Positions 8,710 through 17,668 of a stretch of 44,326 bases of DNA are shown in pieces; position 1 is the stretch's first letter, and every line of letters starts with the position of its first letter. Source of the stretch: Chlorobiota bacterium (GTDB taxonomy: Bacteria; Bacteroidota; Bacteroidia; Bacteroidales; JAADGE01); assembly GCA_013152535.1 (NCBI GenBank), contig JAADGE010000063.1:1-44326 (forward strand), in the 5' to 3' direction. Both the position numbers and the translations under genes were made by a program. Under the pieces are notes generated by a model. The model was not told the origin of the DNA, did no database searches, and saw only the letters and a program-made list of their open reading frames with translations.

Positions 8710-9906
8710 ATGACTAAGAAAACAAAAGGTATAATTGCCATTCTTACCGGAGGGGGCGATGTTCCCGGATTAAACCCGGCAATACGTGCAATTACAATAC
8801 GTGCAATCAGAGAAGGTTATAAAGTAATCGGATTAAGAAGAGGATGGGCCGGTATTGTGGAATTGAAACAAGATAAACAAGCAGATAACAGTAATAATTT
8901 TATTGAGCTTACCGAAAAAATTGTAAATCGAGCAGGAAGAACCGGAGGTACATTTTTACACAGTTCAAGAACAAAACCGAGTCATTTGCCTAAAGGACGT
9001 GTTCCCGAACATCTTCGGTCAAGGTATTCTGATGAAATTAATGATGTGACGGAAGTAGTTTTAGAGAACTTAGCTTGGTTGGGTATTGATTATTTAATTC
9101 CTATCGGCGGAGATGATACTTTAAGTTATGCTGTTCGACTGTATAAAGAAGGATTTAAAGTTGTTGCCATGCCCAAAACAATGGATAATGATGTTCCGGG
9201 TACCGATTATTGTATCGGTTTCAGTACTTGTGTTACTCGAACAATTAATATGACAAATACTTTAAGAACTTCGGCAGGTTCCCACGAACGTTTCTTAGTT
9301 ATAGAAGTTTTCGGCAGATATGCAGGATTTACGGCTATGATACCGACAATGGCAGGGGCGGCAAATCGATGTGTTATTCCCGAACATAAATTTGATATTG
9401 ACAATTTAACTCAATTATTAATTGAGGACAGGTACAAAAACCCGAGTAAATATTCGGTTGTTTTAGTTTCTGAGGGTGCAATGTTTAAAGGCGGAGAAAT
9501 GATTTTTAAAGATGCAGAAAAAGATCAATACGGACATGCAAAACTCGGAGGTATCGGAGAAATAGTCTCTGCTAAGTTAAAAGAATTATCCCCTCAATTG
9601 AACAAAGGAAAACAGATTAATGTTATTAATCAGAAATTAGGTTATTTGGTGCGGGGCGGTGATCCGGATGCTATTGACTCAATTGTTCCGATGGCATACG
9701 GTAATCTTGCATTAGATCTTATTTTAAAAGGAGTTCACGGAAGATTAGTCGTTCTTAAAAACGGGAGATATGATAATGTACCTATAGATGTTGTTACAAG
9801 CAAATCAAAAATAATACAAATTGATAAATTTTATAATACCAAAAGATTAAGACCTTATTATAAGAGTTTTGAAATGAACCCTTTATTTATAATGACAAGT
9901 GATTAG
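8710..9906 (+). CDS. Phosphofructokinase, PPi-dependent type by signature
   Basis: A 398-residue PFK-family enzyme that phosphorylates fructose 6-phosphate to fructose 1,6-bisphosphate. The nucleotide or PPi loop ILTGGGDVPGLN is near the N-terminus. The donor-determining motifs read GGDDT (133-137) and PKTMDND (155-161). In the family, Asp at the GGDD position and Lys in PKT go with pyrophosphate as donor, whereas ATP enzymes have GGDG and PGT. The sugar-phosphate region is intact (GSHERFLVIEVFGRYAGF). It has an insert at about 85-110 compared with its downstream paralogue. PPi use would make the step reversible and save ATP. This is inferred from the motifs and not tested. Confidence 0.88.
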   Translation: MTKKTKGIIAILTGGGDVPGLNPAIRAITIRAIREGYKVIGLRRGWAGIVELKQDKQADNSNNFIELTEKIVNRAGRTGGTFLHSSRTKPSHLPKGRVPEHLRSRYSDEINDVTEVVLENLAWLGIDYLIPIGGDDTLSYAVRLYKEGFKVVAMPKTMDNDVPGTDYCIGFSTCVTRTINMTNTLRTSAGSHERFLVIEVFGRYAGFTAMIPTMAGAANRCVIPEHKFDIDNLTQLLIEDRYKNPSKYSVVLVSEGAMFKGGEMIFKDAEKDQYGHAKLGGIGEIVSAKLKELSPQLNKGKQINVINQKLGYLVRGGDPDAIDSIVPMAYGNLALDLILKGVHGRLVVLKNGRYDNVPIDVVTSKSKIIQIDKFYNTKRLRPYYKSFEMNPLFIMTSD

Positions 9907-9909
9907 ACT

Positions 9910-10881
9910 ATGAATAAAATTAAAAAAATAGCTGTTTTTACATCCGGAGGAGATTCCCCCGGAATGAATGCTGCAATCAGGGCAGTTGTTCGAACCGCCC
10001 TTGCCCATAATTTGGAAATTATGGGAATTAACAGAGGATATCAGGGAATGATTGAAAATGATTTTATTAAATTGAAGTCAAAATCAGTCAGGAATATTAT
10101 TCAACGAGGCGGTACAATTCTTCGAACGGCAAGAAGCGAAGAATTTAAAACTGCGAAAGGAAGGCAAAAAGCATACGATAATTTAAAAAAACACGAAATA
10201 AATGCTGTTGTTGTAATAGGCGGAGACGGGAGTTTTAAAGGTGCAGGAATTTTTTCGCAGGAATACGATATTCCTTTTGTAGGAATGCCAGGTACCATTG
10301 ATAATGATATGTTCGGAACAGATTATACGATTGGTTTTGATACAGCTTTGAATACGGTTACTGAAGCTATTGATAAAATTAAAGATACGGCATTTTCTCA
10401 TGACAGAACTTTTTTTGTTGAAGTAATGGGGCGTGATGCAGGATTTATTGCTTTAAAAGCAGGTATTGCCACCGGAGCCGAAATGGTTTTAATTCCTGAA
10501 GTTGAGGGACAGGAAAAAAAATTAGAAGAACTTCTGAAAAATACTGAAAAAAGCTCTAATATTATTATTGTTGCCGAAGGAAATAATATCGGCGGTGCTA
10601 ATGAAGTGGCTAAAAAATTCGGAAGAAAATATAAAAACCATGGTATCAGGGTAAATATACTGGGGCACATGCAAAGAGGCGGTTCTCCTTCTGCTTTTGA
10701 CAGGTATCTTTCCAGCAGATTGGGCGTTGCTGCTGTTGATGCTTTGATTGATAATCAAAGAAGCGTTATGGTCGGTTATACTAATCATGAAGTTACTCTT
10801 GTTCCTTTTAATAAAACAATAAAAGGAAAACGTAATGTCGGAGAGGAATTACTTCGAGTAAATGACATTCTTGCAAAATAA
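9910..10881 (+). CDS. pfkA: ATP-dependent 6-phosphofructokinase
   Basis: This 323-residue protein has the length and motifs of bacterial PfkA. TSGGDSPGMN forms the ATP loop, GGDGS (104-108) carries the Gly typical of ATP donors, PGTIDND (127-133) holds the catalytic Asp, and FVEVMGRDAGFIAL and GHMQRGGSPSAFDR complete the active site. It catalyses the committed glycolytic step. It begins 3 bp after the PPi-type paralogue and ends 1 bp before mnmE. Having both types in tandem suggests conditional use of PPi or ATP. Confidence 0.92.
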   Translation: MNKIKKIAVFTSGGDSPGMNAAIRAVVRTALAHNLEIMGINRGYQGMIENDFIKLKSKSVRNIIQRGGTILRTARSEEFKTAKGRQKAYDNLKKHEINAVVVIGGDGSFKGAGIFSQEYDIPFVGMPGTIDNDMFGTDYTIGFDTALNTVTEAIDKIKDTAFSHDRTFFVEVMGRDAGFIALKAGIATGAEMVLIPEVEGQEKKLEELLKNTEKSSNIIIVAEGNNIGGANEVAKKFGRKYKNHGIRVNILGHMQRGGSPSAFDRYLSSRLGVAAVDALIDNQRSVMVGYTNHEVTLVPFNKTIKGKRNVGEELLRVNDILAK

Positions 10882-10882
10882 A

Positions 10883-12250
10883 ATGTTTGATGATACCATA
10901 GCAGCTGTTGCAACACCACCCGGAAGCGGTGCTGTTGCCGTTATAAGATTATCCGGCAGAGAAAGTTTTGAGATTATTACAAAAGTTTTCAGACCGAAAA
11001 AAGCAAGTTTAGAATTTAACCCATATTCAATTCGTTTCGGAACAATAAATGATAACAAGGAAATAATCGATGAAGTTTTAATAAGTATTTTTAAAGCTCC
11101 GCATTCATATACCGGAGAAGACTCTGTTGAAATTTCCTGTCACGGTTCTCTTTTCATTCAACAGAAAATTTTGAATTTGCTGATAAAAAACGGTGCACGC
11201 TTTGCCGGTCCGGGAGAATATACCCAAAGAGCATATCTTAACGGAAAGATGGACTTGTCGCAGGCAGAAGCAGTTGCAGATTTGATAGCTTCAGAGTCTG
11301 CTTCGGCTCATAAAGTTGCAATGCAACAGATGCGCGGTGGTTTCTCTTCCGATTTGCAGCAATTAAGAAGCCGACTTTTGAAATTTATTACGCTTATTGA
11401 ATTAGAACTTGACTTTAGTGAAGAAGATGTTGAATTTGCCGACAGAAAAGCCCTGAAAAAACTTATCGGTGATATTCAGAAACATATTTCCGATTTAATA
11501 CATTCTTTTGAACTCGGGAATGTTATAAAAAAAGGTATTCCGGTTGCAATTGTCGGTGAACCGAATGTCGGAAAATCTACTCTGCTGAACGTTCTTTTGA
11601 ACGAAGATAAAGCAATTGTGTCGGATATTGCGGGAACTACGCGTGATGCCGTAGAAGATATAATTTCAATAAAAGGAATATTATTTCGCCTTATTGATAC
11701 CGCAGGTATCAGAAAAACCGAAGACAAAGTGGAATCTCTCGGTATTGAGCGAACAATGGATAAAATTAAAAAATCGGACATTGTATTATTTATGATTAAT
11801 GCCGGAGATCCTGATGCTGAAAAAAAGATTTCCGAAATACAAAAAAAATCAAAAAACAAGCAATTAATTGTAGTTATAAATAAAATCGATAAAAATAAAT
11901 CTGAAAACTCACTGCATAAAATTTCAGGAAAAAATATTCAATACATTAAAATTTCCGCAAAGCATAAAACAAATATTGATAAGTTAAATGAACTTCTGAT
12001 TGAAACGGTAAACTATTCAGCTTTAAACAGCAGTGATACCATTATAACAAACATCCGCCACCTTAATGCTTTGCAAAATGCGTATCAATCATCATTACGA
12101 GTTTCGGAAGGCCTGGGAAATAATATATCCGGAGAATTTTTGGCACAGGACATACGCGAAATTCTGCAATATATCGGAGAAATTACCGGAGAGTTTACCA
12201 CAGATGAGGTTTTGGGCAACGTATTTGCCAACTTCTGTATCGGAAAGTAA
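10883..12250 (+). CDS. mnmE: tRNA uridine-5-carboxymethylaminomethyl modification GTPase MnmE
   Basis: MnmE works with MnmG to make cmnm5U at wobble position 34 of certain tRNAs. I chose the ATG at 10883 (MFDDTIAAVATPPGSGA), which matches the family N-terminus, over an in-frame ATG 21 bp upstream inside pfkA. The product is 455 residues. Its N-terminal formyl-THF-binding domain is followed by a helical domain split by a Ras-like G domain (GEPNVGKST, DTAG, NKID). The C-terminal Phe-Cys-Ile-Gly-Lys is conserved in the family, its Cys being needed for modification. Those last codons are also the attachment site of the downstream islands, so integration leaves the protein intact. Confidence 0.96.
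   Translation: MFDDTIAAVATPPGSGAVAVIRLSGRESFEIITKVFRPKKASLEFNPYSIRFGTINDNKEIIDEVLISIFKAPHSYTGEDSVEISCHGSLFIQQKILNLLIKNGARFAGPGEYTQRAYLNGKMDLSQAEAVADLIASESASAHKVAMQQMRGGFSSDLQQLRSRLLKFITLIELELDFSEEDVEFADRKALKKLIGDIQKHISDLIHSFELGNVIKKGIPVAIVGEPNVGKSTLLNVLLNEDKAIVSDIAGTTRDAVEDIISIKGILFRLIDTAGIRKTEDKVESLGIERTMDKIKKSDIVLFMINAGDPDAEKKISEIQKKSKNKQLIVVINKIDKNKSENSLHKISGKNIQYIKISAKHKTNIDKLNELLIETVNYSALNSSDTIITNIRHLNALQNAYQSSLRVSEGLGNNISGEFLAQDIREILQYIGEITGEFTTDEVLGNVFANFCIGK
12233..12250 (+). repeat. attL: mnmE 3' end attachment site
   Basis: TTCTGTATCGGAAAGTAA encodes the last MnmE residues (Phe-Cys-Ile-Gly-Lys-stop). Its 15-bp core TGTATCGGAAAGTAA (12236-12250) recurs exactly at 19449-19463 and with one change at 31606-31620. 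The same 18-bp position of trmE (mnmE) is the known target of Salmonella genomic island 1, which supports reading it as attB/attL. Confidence 0.85.
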
Positions 12251-12296
12251 CCACCACAAAATAAATAAATATAAAACATATTATAAACTTATAAAC

Positions 12297-12319
12297 AGCC
12301 CTATTTTAAGGGCTTTTTT
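12297..12319 (+). terminator. Rho-independent terminator after mnmE
   Basis: AGCCCT (12297-12302) pairs with AGGGCT (12309-12314) around a 6-nt loop and is followed by a run of T. It closes the DUF4296-pfk-pfkA-mnmE operon. It lies on the island side of the attachment site, so the element supplies it. Confidence 0.75.
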
Positions 12320-12355
12320 AATGTTTTAAAATTAATATTTATTTTGTAATAATCA

Positions 12356-12385
12356 TTGTTTGTTATGATATATTTTGTACCTTTG
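12356..12385 (+). promoter_or_regulatory. Promoter of the excisionase-integrase genes
   Basis: TTG (12356-12358), 19 bp, then TACCTTTG (12378-12385) is a good Bacteroidota-type promoter. The -7 element overlaps the first GTACCTT repeat, so a protein bound to those repeats could block transcription. Confidence 0.55.
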
Positions 12386-12409
12386 TTGTACCTTGAAGGT
12401 AAGGTACAA
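12377..12409. repeat. GTACCTT repeat cluster at left end of island 1
   Basis: GTACCTT occurs at 12377-12383 and 12388-12394 and inverted (AAGGTAC) at 12401-12407. TTGTACCTT (12386-12394) and AAGGTACAA (12401-12409) form a perfect 9-bp inverted repeat with a 6-nt spacer. The same word recurs near the right end of the island (19393-19408). These are candidate arm-type sites for the recombinase or excisionase. Confidence 0.6.
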
Positions 12410-12484
12410 ATATGTTTCCTTTTTAGGCGAAATTATGGCACTTAAAGACACTTATTGCAACTTAATAACATTTAATGATATTTA

Positions 12485-12835
12485 ATGAGTTCTAATATAA
12501 AGATAAAAAGAGTATGTGTGTATTGTAATAAGGAGTTTACAGCCCGAACAACTAAAACAAAATACTGTTCACTGGATTGTAACCGAAAAGATTACAAGAA
12601 AAGGATGAAAGAAAAAAAGATACAAGCATCTAATAAAGAAACATCACTTAAAATTAACAAACCTTTATTTGACATTCAAGAAAAAGAGTTTTTAAATGTA
12701 AAAGAAGCATCTATTTTATTAGGTTGTTCAGTCCGTACAATGTATAGATTAATAGAAAAGGGGCAAATCAAATCGGTTAATTTAGGACAAAGAATTACAA
12801 GAATTAAACGTTCTGAATTAAATAAACTGTTTTAA
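12485..12835 (+). CDS. Zinc-finger plus HTH_17 excisionase-like protein
   Basis: The 116-residue product has an N-terminal treble-clef-like zinc site, CVYC (CxxC) followed by CSLDC (CxxxC), within residues 11-35. After a basic linker comes an excisionase-family helix-turn-helix at about 68-116 (FLNVKEASILLGCSVRTMYR, then the wing VNLGQRITRIKRSEL). Proteins of this type often sit just before tyrosine recombinases in Bacteroidota elements and act as recombination directionality factors. The recombinase gene starts 10 bp downstream. Confidence 0.8.
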   Translation: MSSNIKIKRVCVYCNKEFTARTTKTKYCSLDCNRKDYKKRMKEKKIQASNKETSLKINKPLFDIQEKEFLNVKEASILLGCSVRTMYRLIEKGQIKSVNLGQRITRIKRSELNKLF

Positions 12836-12845
12836 ACCATAAGCT

Positions 12846-14075
12846 ATGGCAATAAAAGTATCACTTCGCAAAAAGAGAATAACAGAATACAGAGAAAGTT
12901 TGTATTTAGATTTTTACCCTGCAATACCACACCCGAAAACCGGCAAGCCGACACGTAGGGAATTTTTAGGAATGTATGTATTTATTGATAAGGATGAAAT
13001 AAGAAAAGAGATTAAAGAAAAAAAGAAGCAAGGTAAGAATACTGAAAAATTAAAATTACTTATAAAAGAATTGCCTGTTTTATCTGAAAGCGAAAAAAAA
13101 CACAATACAGATACTTTAAATATTGCCAAAGAAATAAAACGAAAAAGACAGAATTTTTTAAACAAGCCTGAAATTTATACTGAATACGAAAAAGAACTAA
13201 AGAGAAAAAAAGAACTTGGCGAAGCAAGTTTTTTAAAATATTTTGAAACAGTAATGAATAAACGGCATGGCTCAAATTATGACAGTTGGCTTTCTGCTTA
13301 TAATTATATTATTTCTTTCAGCAACGGAAATTTAAAATTTGCAGACCTTAATGAAAGTTTTTTTGAGGATTTTAAAGACTATTTATTAAGTACAAAAAGT
13401 AAGCGAAGCAATAAATCAAAACTTTCTGTTAATACAGCCGTTTCATATTTCAATAAAGTAAAAGCAGTATTAAGACAGGCATACAAAGACGGGAAATTAG
13501 AAAAAGATATAAACGCAAAGATACAACCGATAAAACAAGAAGACACAAAAAAAGAATACCTTACACTTGATGAGTTAAACCGACTTGTGAAAACTGAATG
13601 CAATAATGATTTATTAAAACGTGCTTCTTTATTTTCTGCATTAACAGGTCTTAGATTTTCGGATATAAAAAAGCTGACTTGGAAAGAAATAATTTATGAA
13701 GCCGAACAAGGATATTCAATTGATTACAGGCAACAAAAAACTAAAAATATTGAACTTTTACCGATTTCGGAACAAGCCGTTTCATTGCTTGAAGAAAGGG
13801 GCGAACCGGAACAGCAAGTTTTTGAGGGCTTAACATATTCCGCTTTTCAAAATAAACATTTATACCAATGGTTAGGAAATGCCGGAATAACAAAAAACAT
13901 TACATTCCACAGTTTCAGACATACGTTTGCAACTTTGCAATTATTCAGCGGTACAGATATTACAACCGTTTCAAAGATGTTAGGACATAAAAGCCTTAAA
14001 ACAACTATGATTTACGCTAAAATCGTGGATGAGGCTAAACGTAAGGCAGCTAATAAGATTAAATTAGATATGTAA
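12846..14075 (+). CDS. Tyrosine recombinase/integrase
   Basis: A 409-residue phage-type integrase with an N-terminal arm-binding region (strands at about 4-50), a highly charged helical insert (50-125), a SAM-like core-binding domain (about 128-220) and a catalytic domain. Catalytic residues are visible: Arg270 (LTGLRFSDI), a Lys at 298 or 300, His355 and Arg358 (HSFRHTFAT), His381 (LGHKSLKTT) and nucleophile Tyr390 (MIYAKI). It is full length. Placement next to the left attachment site indicates that it drives integration at the mnmE 3' end. It is the only integrase found across both islands. Confidence 0.93.
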   Translation: MAIKVSLRKKRITEYRESLYLDFYPAIPHPKTGKPTRREFLGMYVFIDKDEIRKEIKEKKKQGKNTEKLKLLIKELPVLSESEKKHNTDTLNIAKEIKRKRQNFLNKPEIYTEYEKELKRKKELGEASFLKYFETVMNKRHGSNYDSWLSAYNYIISFSNGNLKFADLNESFFEDFKDYLLSTKSKRSNKSKLSVNTAVSYFNKVKAVLRQAYKDGKLEKDINAKIQPIKQEDTKKEYLTLDELNRLVKTECNNDLLKRASLFSALTGLRFSDIKKLTWKEIIYEAEQGYSIDYRQQKTKNIELLPISEQAVSLLEERGEPEQQVFEGLTYSAFQNKHLYQWLGNAGITKNITFHSFRHTFATLQLFSGTDITTVSKMLGHKSLKTTMIYAKIVDEAKRKAANKIKLDM

Positions 14076-14088
14076 AAACACTATAAAA

Positions 14089-15651
14089 ATGGCATTAATA
14101 ATTCATAATTCAGATAATAACGGAAAGAATTTCAAACATGAAATTGAAGAAAATATTCATAATAACTTTGAAGTTGCAAAAATAATTTCAAAGTTTCAAG
14201 ATTACGCAAAAGTAATTGATGAGTTTCAAAATATAGATACTGCACAAAAATATATTTTAAAAGAAATAAAACGTTTATCCGGTGGTAATTTAGTTCTTTC
14301 AGAAAGTGAAACAAAAGAATTAAAATCTATTTTCAGTAATCAATTAGAATTATCTAATAAAGCATATTCAGAATTAGGATTAGATAATATACCAATAGCA
14401 GAATATGAAAAAAGAAATGAGTTTGAAAAAAAGTTTAATACAAGTCTAAAGATTTCTTACAACACTCATAAATCAATATTAGAATTGTTGAATAAATACA
14501 ATTTTAAAGAAAATATTATAAGTTATCTTGAAAGACAATTGCCTATGAGTGAACATGAAAATTCAGAAAGAAGTTTAACAAAAATTGATAATAAATTTAT
14601 AGAAGATATTAGAACACATTTTTATGGAATAACAAGAATAATTTCTAGCAATGAAGATGAAAACTATAAAATTGTACCAAACGAATTTACACATGAATAT
14701 TTACTTAGTAATTTAATTATAAATAGAAATATTATTGAATATTATTATAAACCGTGTATTTGTTTAATTAAAGACAAAGAGTATGAAAAAGCAGTTGAAA
14801 AAGGATTTATCGGAAAAAAAGAAACAATGTTAATACCATATCCATTTATTTTTTATGGTGCTTATTTTAATCGAAATTCGTTACTTGAAAAATTATTTGA
14901 TTTAAAATATAGAAAAGAACTTTTATTAAATGGTAAGAAAGTAAAATATTTTGAAGACTTAACACCCTATTTTAAGGAATATGCAAAAGGCTTTGCAAAA
15001 GGATATAATGAGTTTGAAGCCGAATGTATTAATAAATATCTTAATGAGTATTCAGATAAAAATGATTTTTCAAAAAAAGTATTTGAATATGTTAATAAAA
15101 AAATTCTATTTGAACATGATTGGTTTAATAATGATAATTCAGGTTTTACTATAAGCAGTAAATCAAATTCTGATATTGAAACGATTACAGGTGCATACGA
15201 ACACGGAGAAAAACAAGGTTATTTTTACAGAGCTTGGAGTATTATTTTATCAAATAATGATTTGTATAAACCGTATTTTGATAAATTACAAGCCTCATCA
15301 ATTGAAAGAACACAGACCGAACAAAAAGAAATTAAATTTTCAGATTTTTTCGATTTGAATAAAATTGAATTATTAAAAATTGAAGAAATTCATAATACTT
15401 TTAAAAATGACAGAGGTAAAAAAATTGCAGCATTAATCCACCTACTTAAATCAATTCATGAGTTTATTGAAATAATCCCAAGTTCAAAGACAAAAAGTCT
15501 TAAAAGGTTTTATGAATTATTAACCGGAGAGTCTAAAAAATATGAAGCAGTAAGAAAATGTTTTGATGAAAAGAATAAATGGAATTATACAGATAAAGAT
15601 GAGGTACTACAATCCATTAAGAAAAAACTACATAAAATCATACAAAAATAA
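14089..15651 (+). CDS. Unknown 520-residue cargo protein
   Basis: I do not recognise this family with confidence. The protein is Lys/Glu/Asn-rich, mostly helical, without signal peptide or membrane helices, so it is probably cytoplasmic. It has three parts: a helical N-terminus (1-170), a middle region with LIPYPFIFYGAYF, and a C-terminal part (about 440-520). That last part has a DRGKKIAALIHLLK helix and then KYEAVRKCFDEKNKWNYTDK, resembling small C-terminal modules seen in regulatory proteins of Bacteroidota mobile elements. It starts 13 bp after the integrase stop and is probably co-transcribed with it. A hairpin at 15668-15683 (GGTTGT/ACAACC) follows. It may be cargo or an element regulator. 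Confidence 0.7.
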   Translation: MALIIHNSDNNGKNFKHEIEENIHNNFEVAKIISKFQDYAKVIDEFQNIDTAQKYILKEIKRLSGGNLVLSESETKELKSIFSNQLELSNKAYSELGLDNIPIAEYEKRNEFEKKFNTSLKISYNTHKSILELLNKYNFKENIISYLERQLPMSEHENSERSLTKIDNKFIEDIRTHFYGITRIISSNEDENYKIVPNEFTHEYLLSNLIINRNIIEYYYKPCICLIKDKEYEKAVEKGFIGKKETMLIPYPFIFYGAYFNRNSLLEKLFDLKYRKELLLNGKKVKYFEDLTPYFKEYAKGFAKGYNEFEAECINKYLNEYSDKNDFSKKVFEYVNKKILFEHDWFNNDNSGFTISSKSNSDIETITGAYEHGEKQGYFYRAWSIILSNNDLYKPYFDKLQASSIERTQTEQKEIKFSDFFDLNKIELLKIEEIHNTFKNDRGKKIAALIHLLKSIHEFIEIIPSSKTKSLKRFYELLTGESKKYEAVRKCFDEKNKWNYTDKDEVLQSIKKKLHKIIQK

Positions 15652-15724
15652 GTTGTAAGTTGTTTTTGGTTGTCTAAACAACCTTATCAAACTGAATAAC
15701 AGCACATTAAACACATATCATTAA

Positions 15725-15732
15725 TAAATTTG
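15725..15732 (+). promoter_or_regulatory. Candidate promoter of the TV-Pol operon
   Basis: TAAATTTG matches TAnnTTTG and lies 26 bp upstream of the first HTH gene of the replication module. No clear -33 element was seen. Confidence 0.4.
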
Positions 15733-15758
15733 TACTTTAATTAAAAAAATATTTTAGT

Positions 15759-16103
15759 ATGGATTTATTATTTGAAAACTTACCTACACAGGTAAATCAG
15801 TTATCTATAAAAATGGATAACATCGAAAAATTGTTGTTAGAAAAAAACGAACAACAAAAAACCGAACCCGAAGACCAACTTTTTTCAGTTGAACAAACTG
15901 CAAAATTCCTAAACTTAACAATTCCAACAATATATTCGAAGACAAGTAGAAAGGAATTGCCTGTAATGAAGCAAGGCAAACGCTTGTATTTTTCAAAATT
16001 TGAGTTAATCGAATATGTGAAGCGTGGGAAAAAACTATCTAATTATGAGATAGAACATGAAGCAAGTAATTATCTTAAAAAAAAAGGAGGCGATAATGAA
16101 TAA
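15759..16103 (+). CDS. HTH_17 excisionase-family DNA-binding protein
   Basis: The 114-residue protein starts with a coiled-coil-like helix (about 10-40) and then has a MerR/excisionase-type HTH at about 42-92: FSVEQTAKFLNLTIPTIYSK, then the wing PVMKQGKRLYFSKFEL. It is the second such protein in the island, and the first gene of a tightly overlapping operon leading to the polymerase. It may control replication or excision. Its end overlaps the next start by 8 bp. Confidence 0.8.
   Translation: MDLLFENLPTQVNQLSIKMDNIEKLLLEKNEQQKTEPEDQLFSVEQTAKFLNLTIPTIYSKTSRKELPVMKQGKRLYFSKFELIEYVKRGKKLSNYEIEHEASNYLKKKGGDNE
16083..16090 (+). promoter_or_regulatory. Strong Shine-Dalgarno site deciding the next start
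   Basis: AAAGGAGG, preceded by an A run, ends 5 bp before the ATG at 16096. Such a strong site is unusual in Bacteroidota, and it supports this ATG over an in-frame one 39 bp upstream. Confidence 0.65.
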
Positions 16104-16389
16104 CTCATCAAACACCCCTTTTAGTCAAGGCAAAGATAATCAAATTAATATTGTTTACAAAGTATTTCAGACCGGAACACCTAAAACAATGTTACAAGTA
16201 AGTAAAGAAACAGGCATTGAACGTGCAAATATTTGTAGGTATGTTGCTGAATTTAGAAAGCAAGATAACATACAAGTAGTAAGAAAAGGTATTTGTAGTA
16301 TATCAAAACACCGTGCAGGTTACTATACAACAAATAAAGATTTATTCAAAAAGAATAATCAGTTAAGCCTGTTTAGTGATGAGAGTTAG
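16096..16389 (+). CDS. Winged-helix-like DNA-binding protein of the element
   Basis: From the ATG at 16096 the product is 97 residues. The central part (about 20-80) reads as a winged helix: TPKTMLQVSKETGIERANIC as helix-turn-helix, then a second helix and a short wing (NIQVVRKGICSISKHRAGYY). Small proteins of this kind often precede TV-Pol genes and probably act in replication initiation or regulation. It overlaps the genes on both sides (8 and 11 bp), suggesting translational coupling. Confidence 0.75.
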   Translation: MNNSSNTPFSQGKDNQINIVYKVFQTGTPKTMLQVSKETGIERANICRYVAEFRKQDNIQVVRKGICSISKHRAGYYTTNKDLFKKNNQLSLFSDES

Positions 16390-17668
16390 TAAGCCGTTTA
16401 TTCTGCATTTGCCGACTTGTTTTGTAAGTGATTTGAAAGCATACTTAAAAGAGCATCCGCCCAACTTTAATTATAGTGAAGTGTATTTTTATTATATCAT
16501 TTATTATTTGTCTTATAAGATGCTTACAGTAAAAGAAAATAACGCTTTTATTGATATTAATATGCAATTCTTCAAGTCTGCAACTGTCAGTAATATAGAT
16601 AAATACATAATAATATTGAAAAATGGTTATTTTTTAGAAACTGATAAATTTTATTTGAAAGGTAAAAAGTCAATAGGATATAAAATTAATGAGAAATATA
16701 CAAACGTAGATGAGATAACTGAAATTAAGATTTTGCCTAAAATGAACCTTTATAAAAAGATGCAAAAAAGAATTATAAATAAAAAAGCACATTACAGCAG
16801 GTCGCCTTTTTACTTGCAGGAAATGAGAAAGGAATTTTTTGATTTGGAACTTGACTATAAAAAAGCGTTTCAATTTATTACTGATAATAAAGAAAACTAT
16901 AAAAATGCTTTAATTCATTATGCGGCAATTCAAAACTTACAAGATAAAAGGTTAAGATACTTCTTTAAAAGTAAAAGCAACAACCGATTAAACACTAATA
17001 TAACGAGCTTATGGAAAGAGTTAAGACAATTTTTTAAAGGCGACTATGTTAGTATTGATTTGGCAAATTCTCAACCTTTTTTTTTATCAATTCTAATTAA
17101 TACAATAATTAATTATGATAATATACACAGTACAGGTATTATGTATGATATGATATTAGATAAATCATTTAAAACCTTTGGTATTATTAGCTTAAAGAAA
17201 ATTTCAAAACTTAACCAAAAATCAAAAAAATCAAATTTGGTTAATTTATCATTGCTTATTGAAACAACAAAGAACGGTCTTTTTTATGAATATTTGCAAG
17301 AAGTTATTAAAGACAAAACCAGAGATGAGATAAAAAAAATCACATTTGAAATTTATTATTCTCAAAACTCATCTTACATAAAAAATAAACTTCTTTTCAA
17401 AAAAGCATTTCCGTACATACTTGAAGTTGTTGAAATTCTTAAAAGAAAAAATTATAAATCACTTTCAATATTTATGCAACAAATCGAAAGCTATATTTTT
17501 ATTGATTGTATTGCAAAGAAACTTGTTGAGGCTCAAATTATACCTTTAACAATACATGACAGCATAATAATAAAAAAACAGCACCATAAGAAAGTACTTG
17601 AAATAATGAAGCAAGTTTTTTCTGAACAAATCGGAATTATACCAACTTTTAAAACCGAAACATTATGA
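16379..17668 (+). CDS. TV-Pol-like family A polymerase
   Basis: This roughly 429-residue protein carries the core palm motifs of superfamily A polymerases (numbering from the GTG at 16376). Motif A is YVSIDLANSQP (catalytic Asp228). A motif B-like helix has R316, K320, F324 and Y328 at the usual spacing. Motif C is LTIHDSIII (His394-Asp395). Upstream, NRLNTNITSLWKELR resembles the conserved lead-in of TV-Pols, a family described in bacterial mobile elements and some DNA viruses and proposed to act as primase-polymerases. It has no 3'-5' exonuclease domain, so it is a minimal polymerase. I prefer the ATG at 16379, overlapping the previous gene. It probably replicates the excised element. Confidence 0.8.
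   Translation: MRVSKPFILHLPTCFVSDLKAYLKEHPPNFNYSEVYFYYIIYYLSYKMLTVKENNAFIDINMQFFKSATVSNIDKYIIILKNGYFLETDKFYLKGKKSIGYKINEKYTNVDEITEIKILPKMNLYKKMQKRIINKKAHYSRSPFYLQEMRKEFFDLELDYKKAFQFITDNKENYKNALIHYAAIQNLQDKRLRYFFKSKSNNRLNTNITSLWKELRQFFKGDYVSIDLANSQPFFLSILINTIINYDNIHSTGIMYDMILDKSFKTFGIISLKKISKLNQKSKKSNLVNLSLLIETTKNGLFYEYLQEVIKDKTRDEIKKITFEIYYSQNSSYIKNKLLFKKAFPYILEVVEILKRKNYKSLSIFMQQIESYIFIDCIAKKLVEAQIIPLTIHDSIIIKKQHHKKVLEIMKQVFSEQIGIIPTFKTETL

Noticed and set aside
10398-10788. Long antisense open frames across the pfkA gene
   Set aside because: They overlap a well-conserved gene, have no family resemblance and reflect codon bias of the real frame.
16072-16103. Programmed frameshift at the A run fusing the two HTH proteins
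   Set aside because: The downstream frame is +1 relative to the first gene, so the usual -1 slip on an A run would not join them; a strong Shine-Dalgarno site and ATG explain separate initiation.
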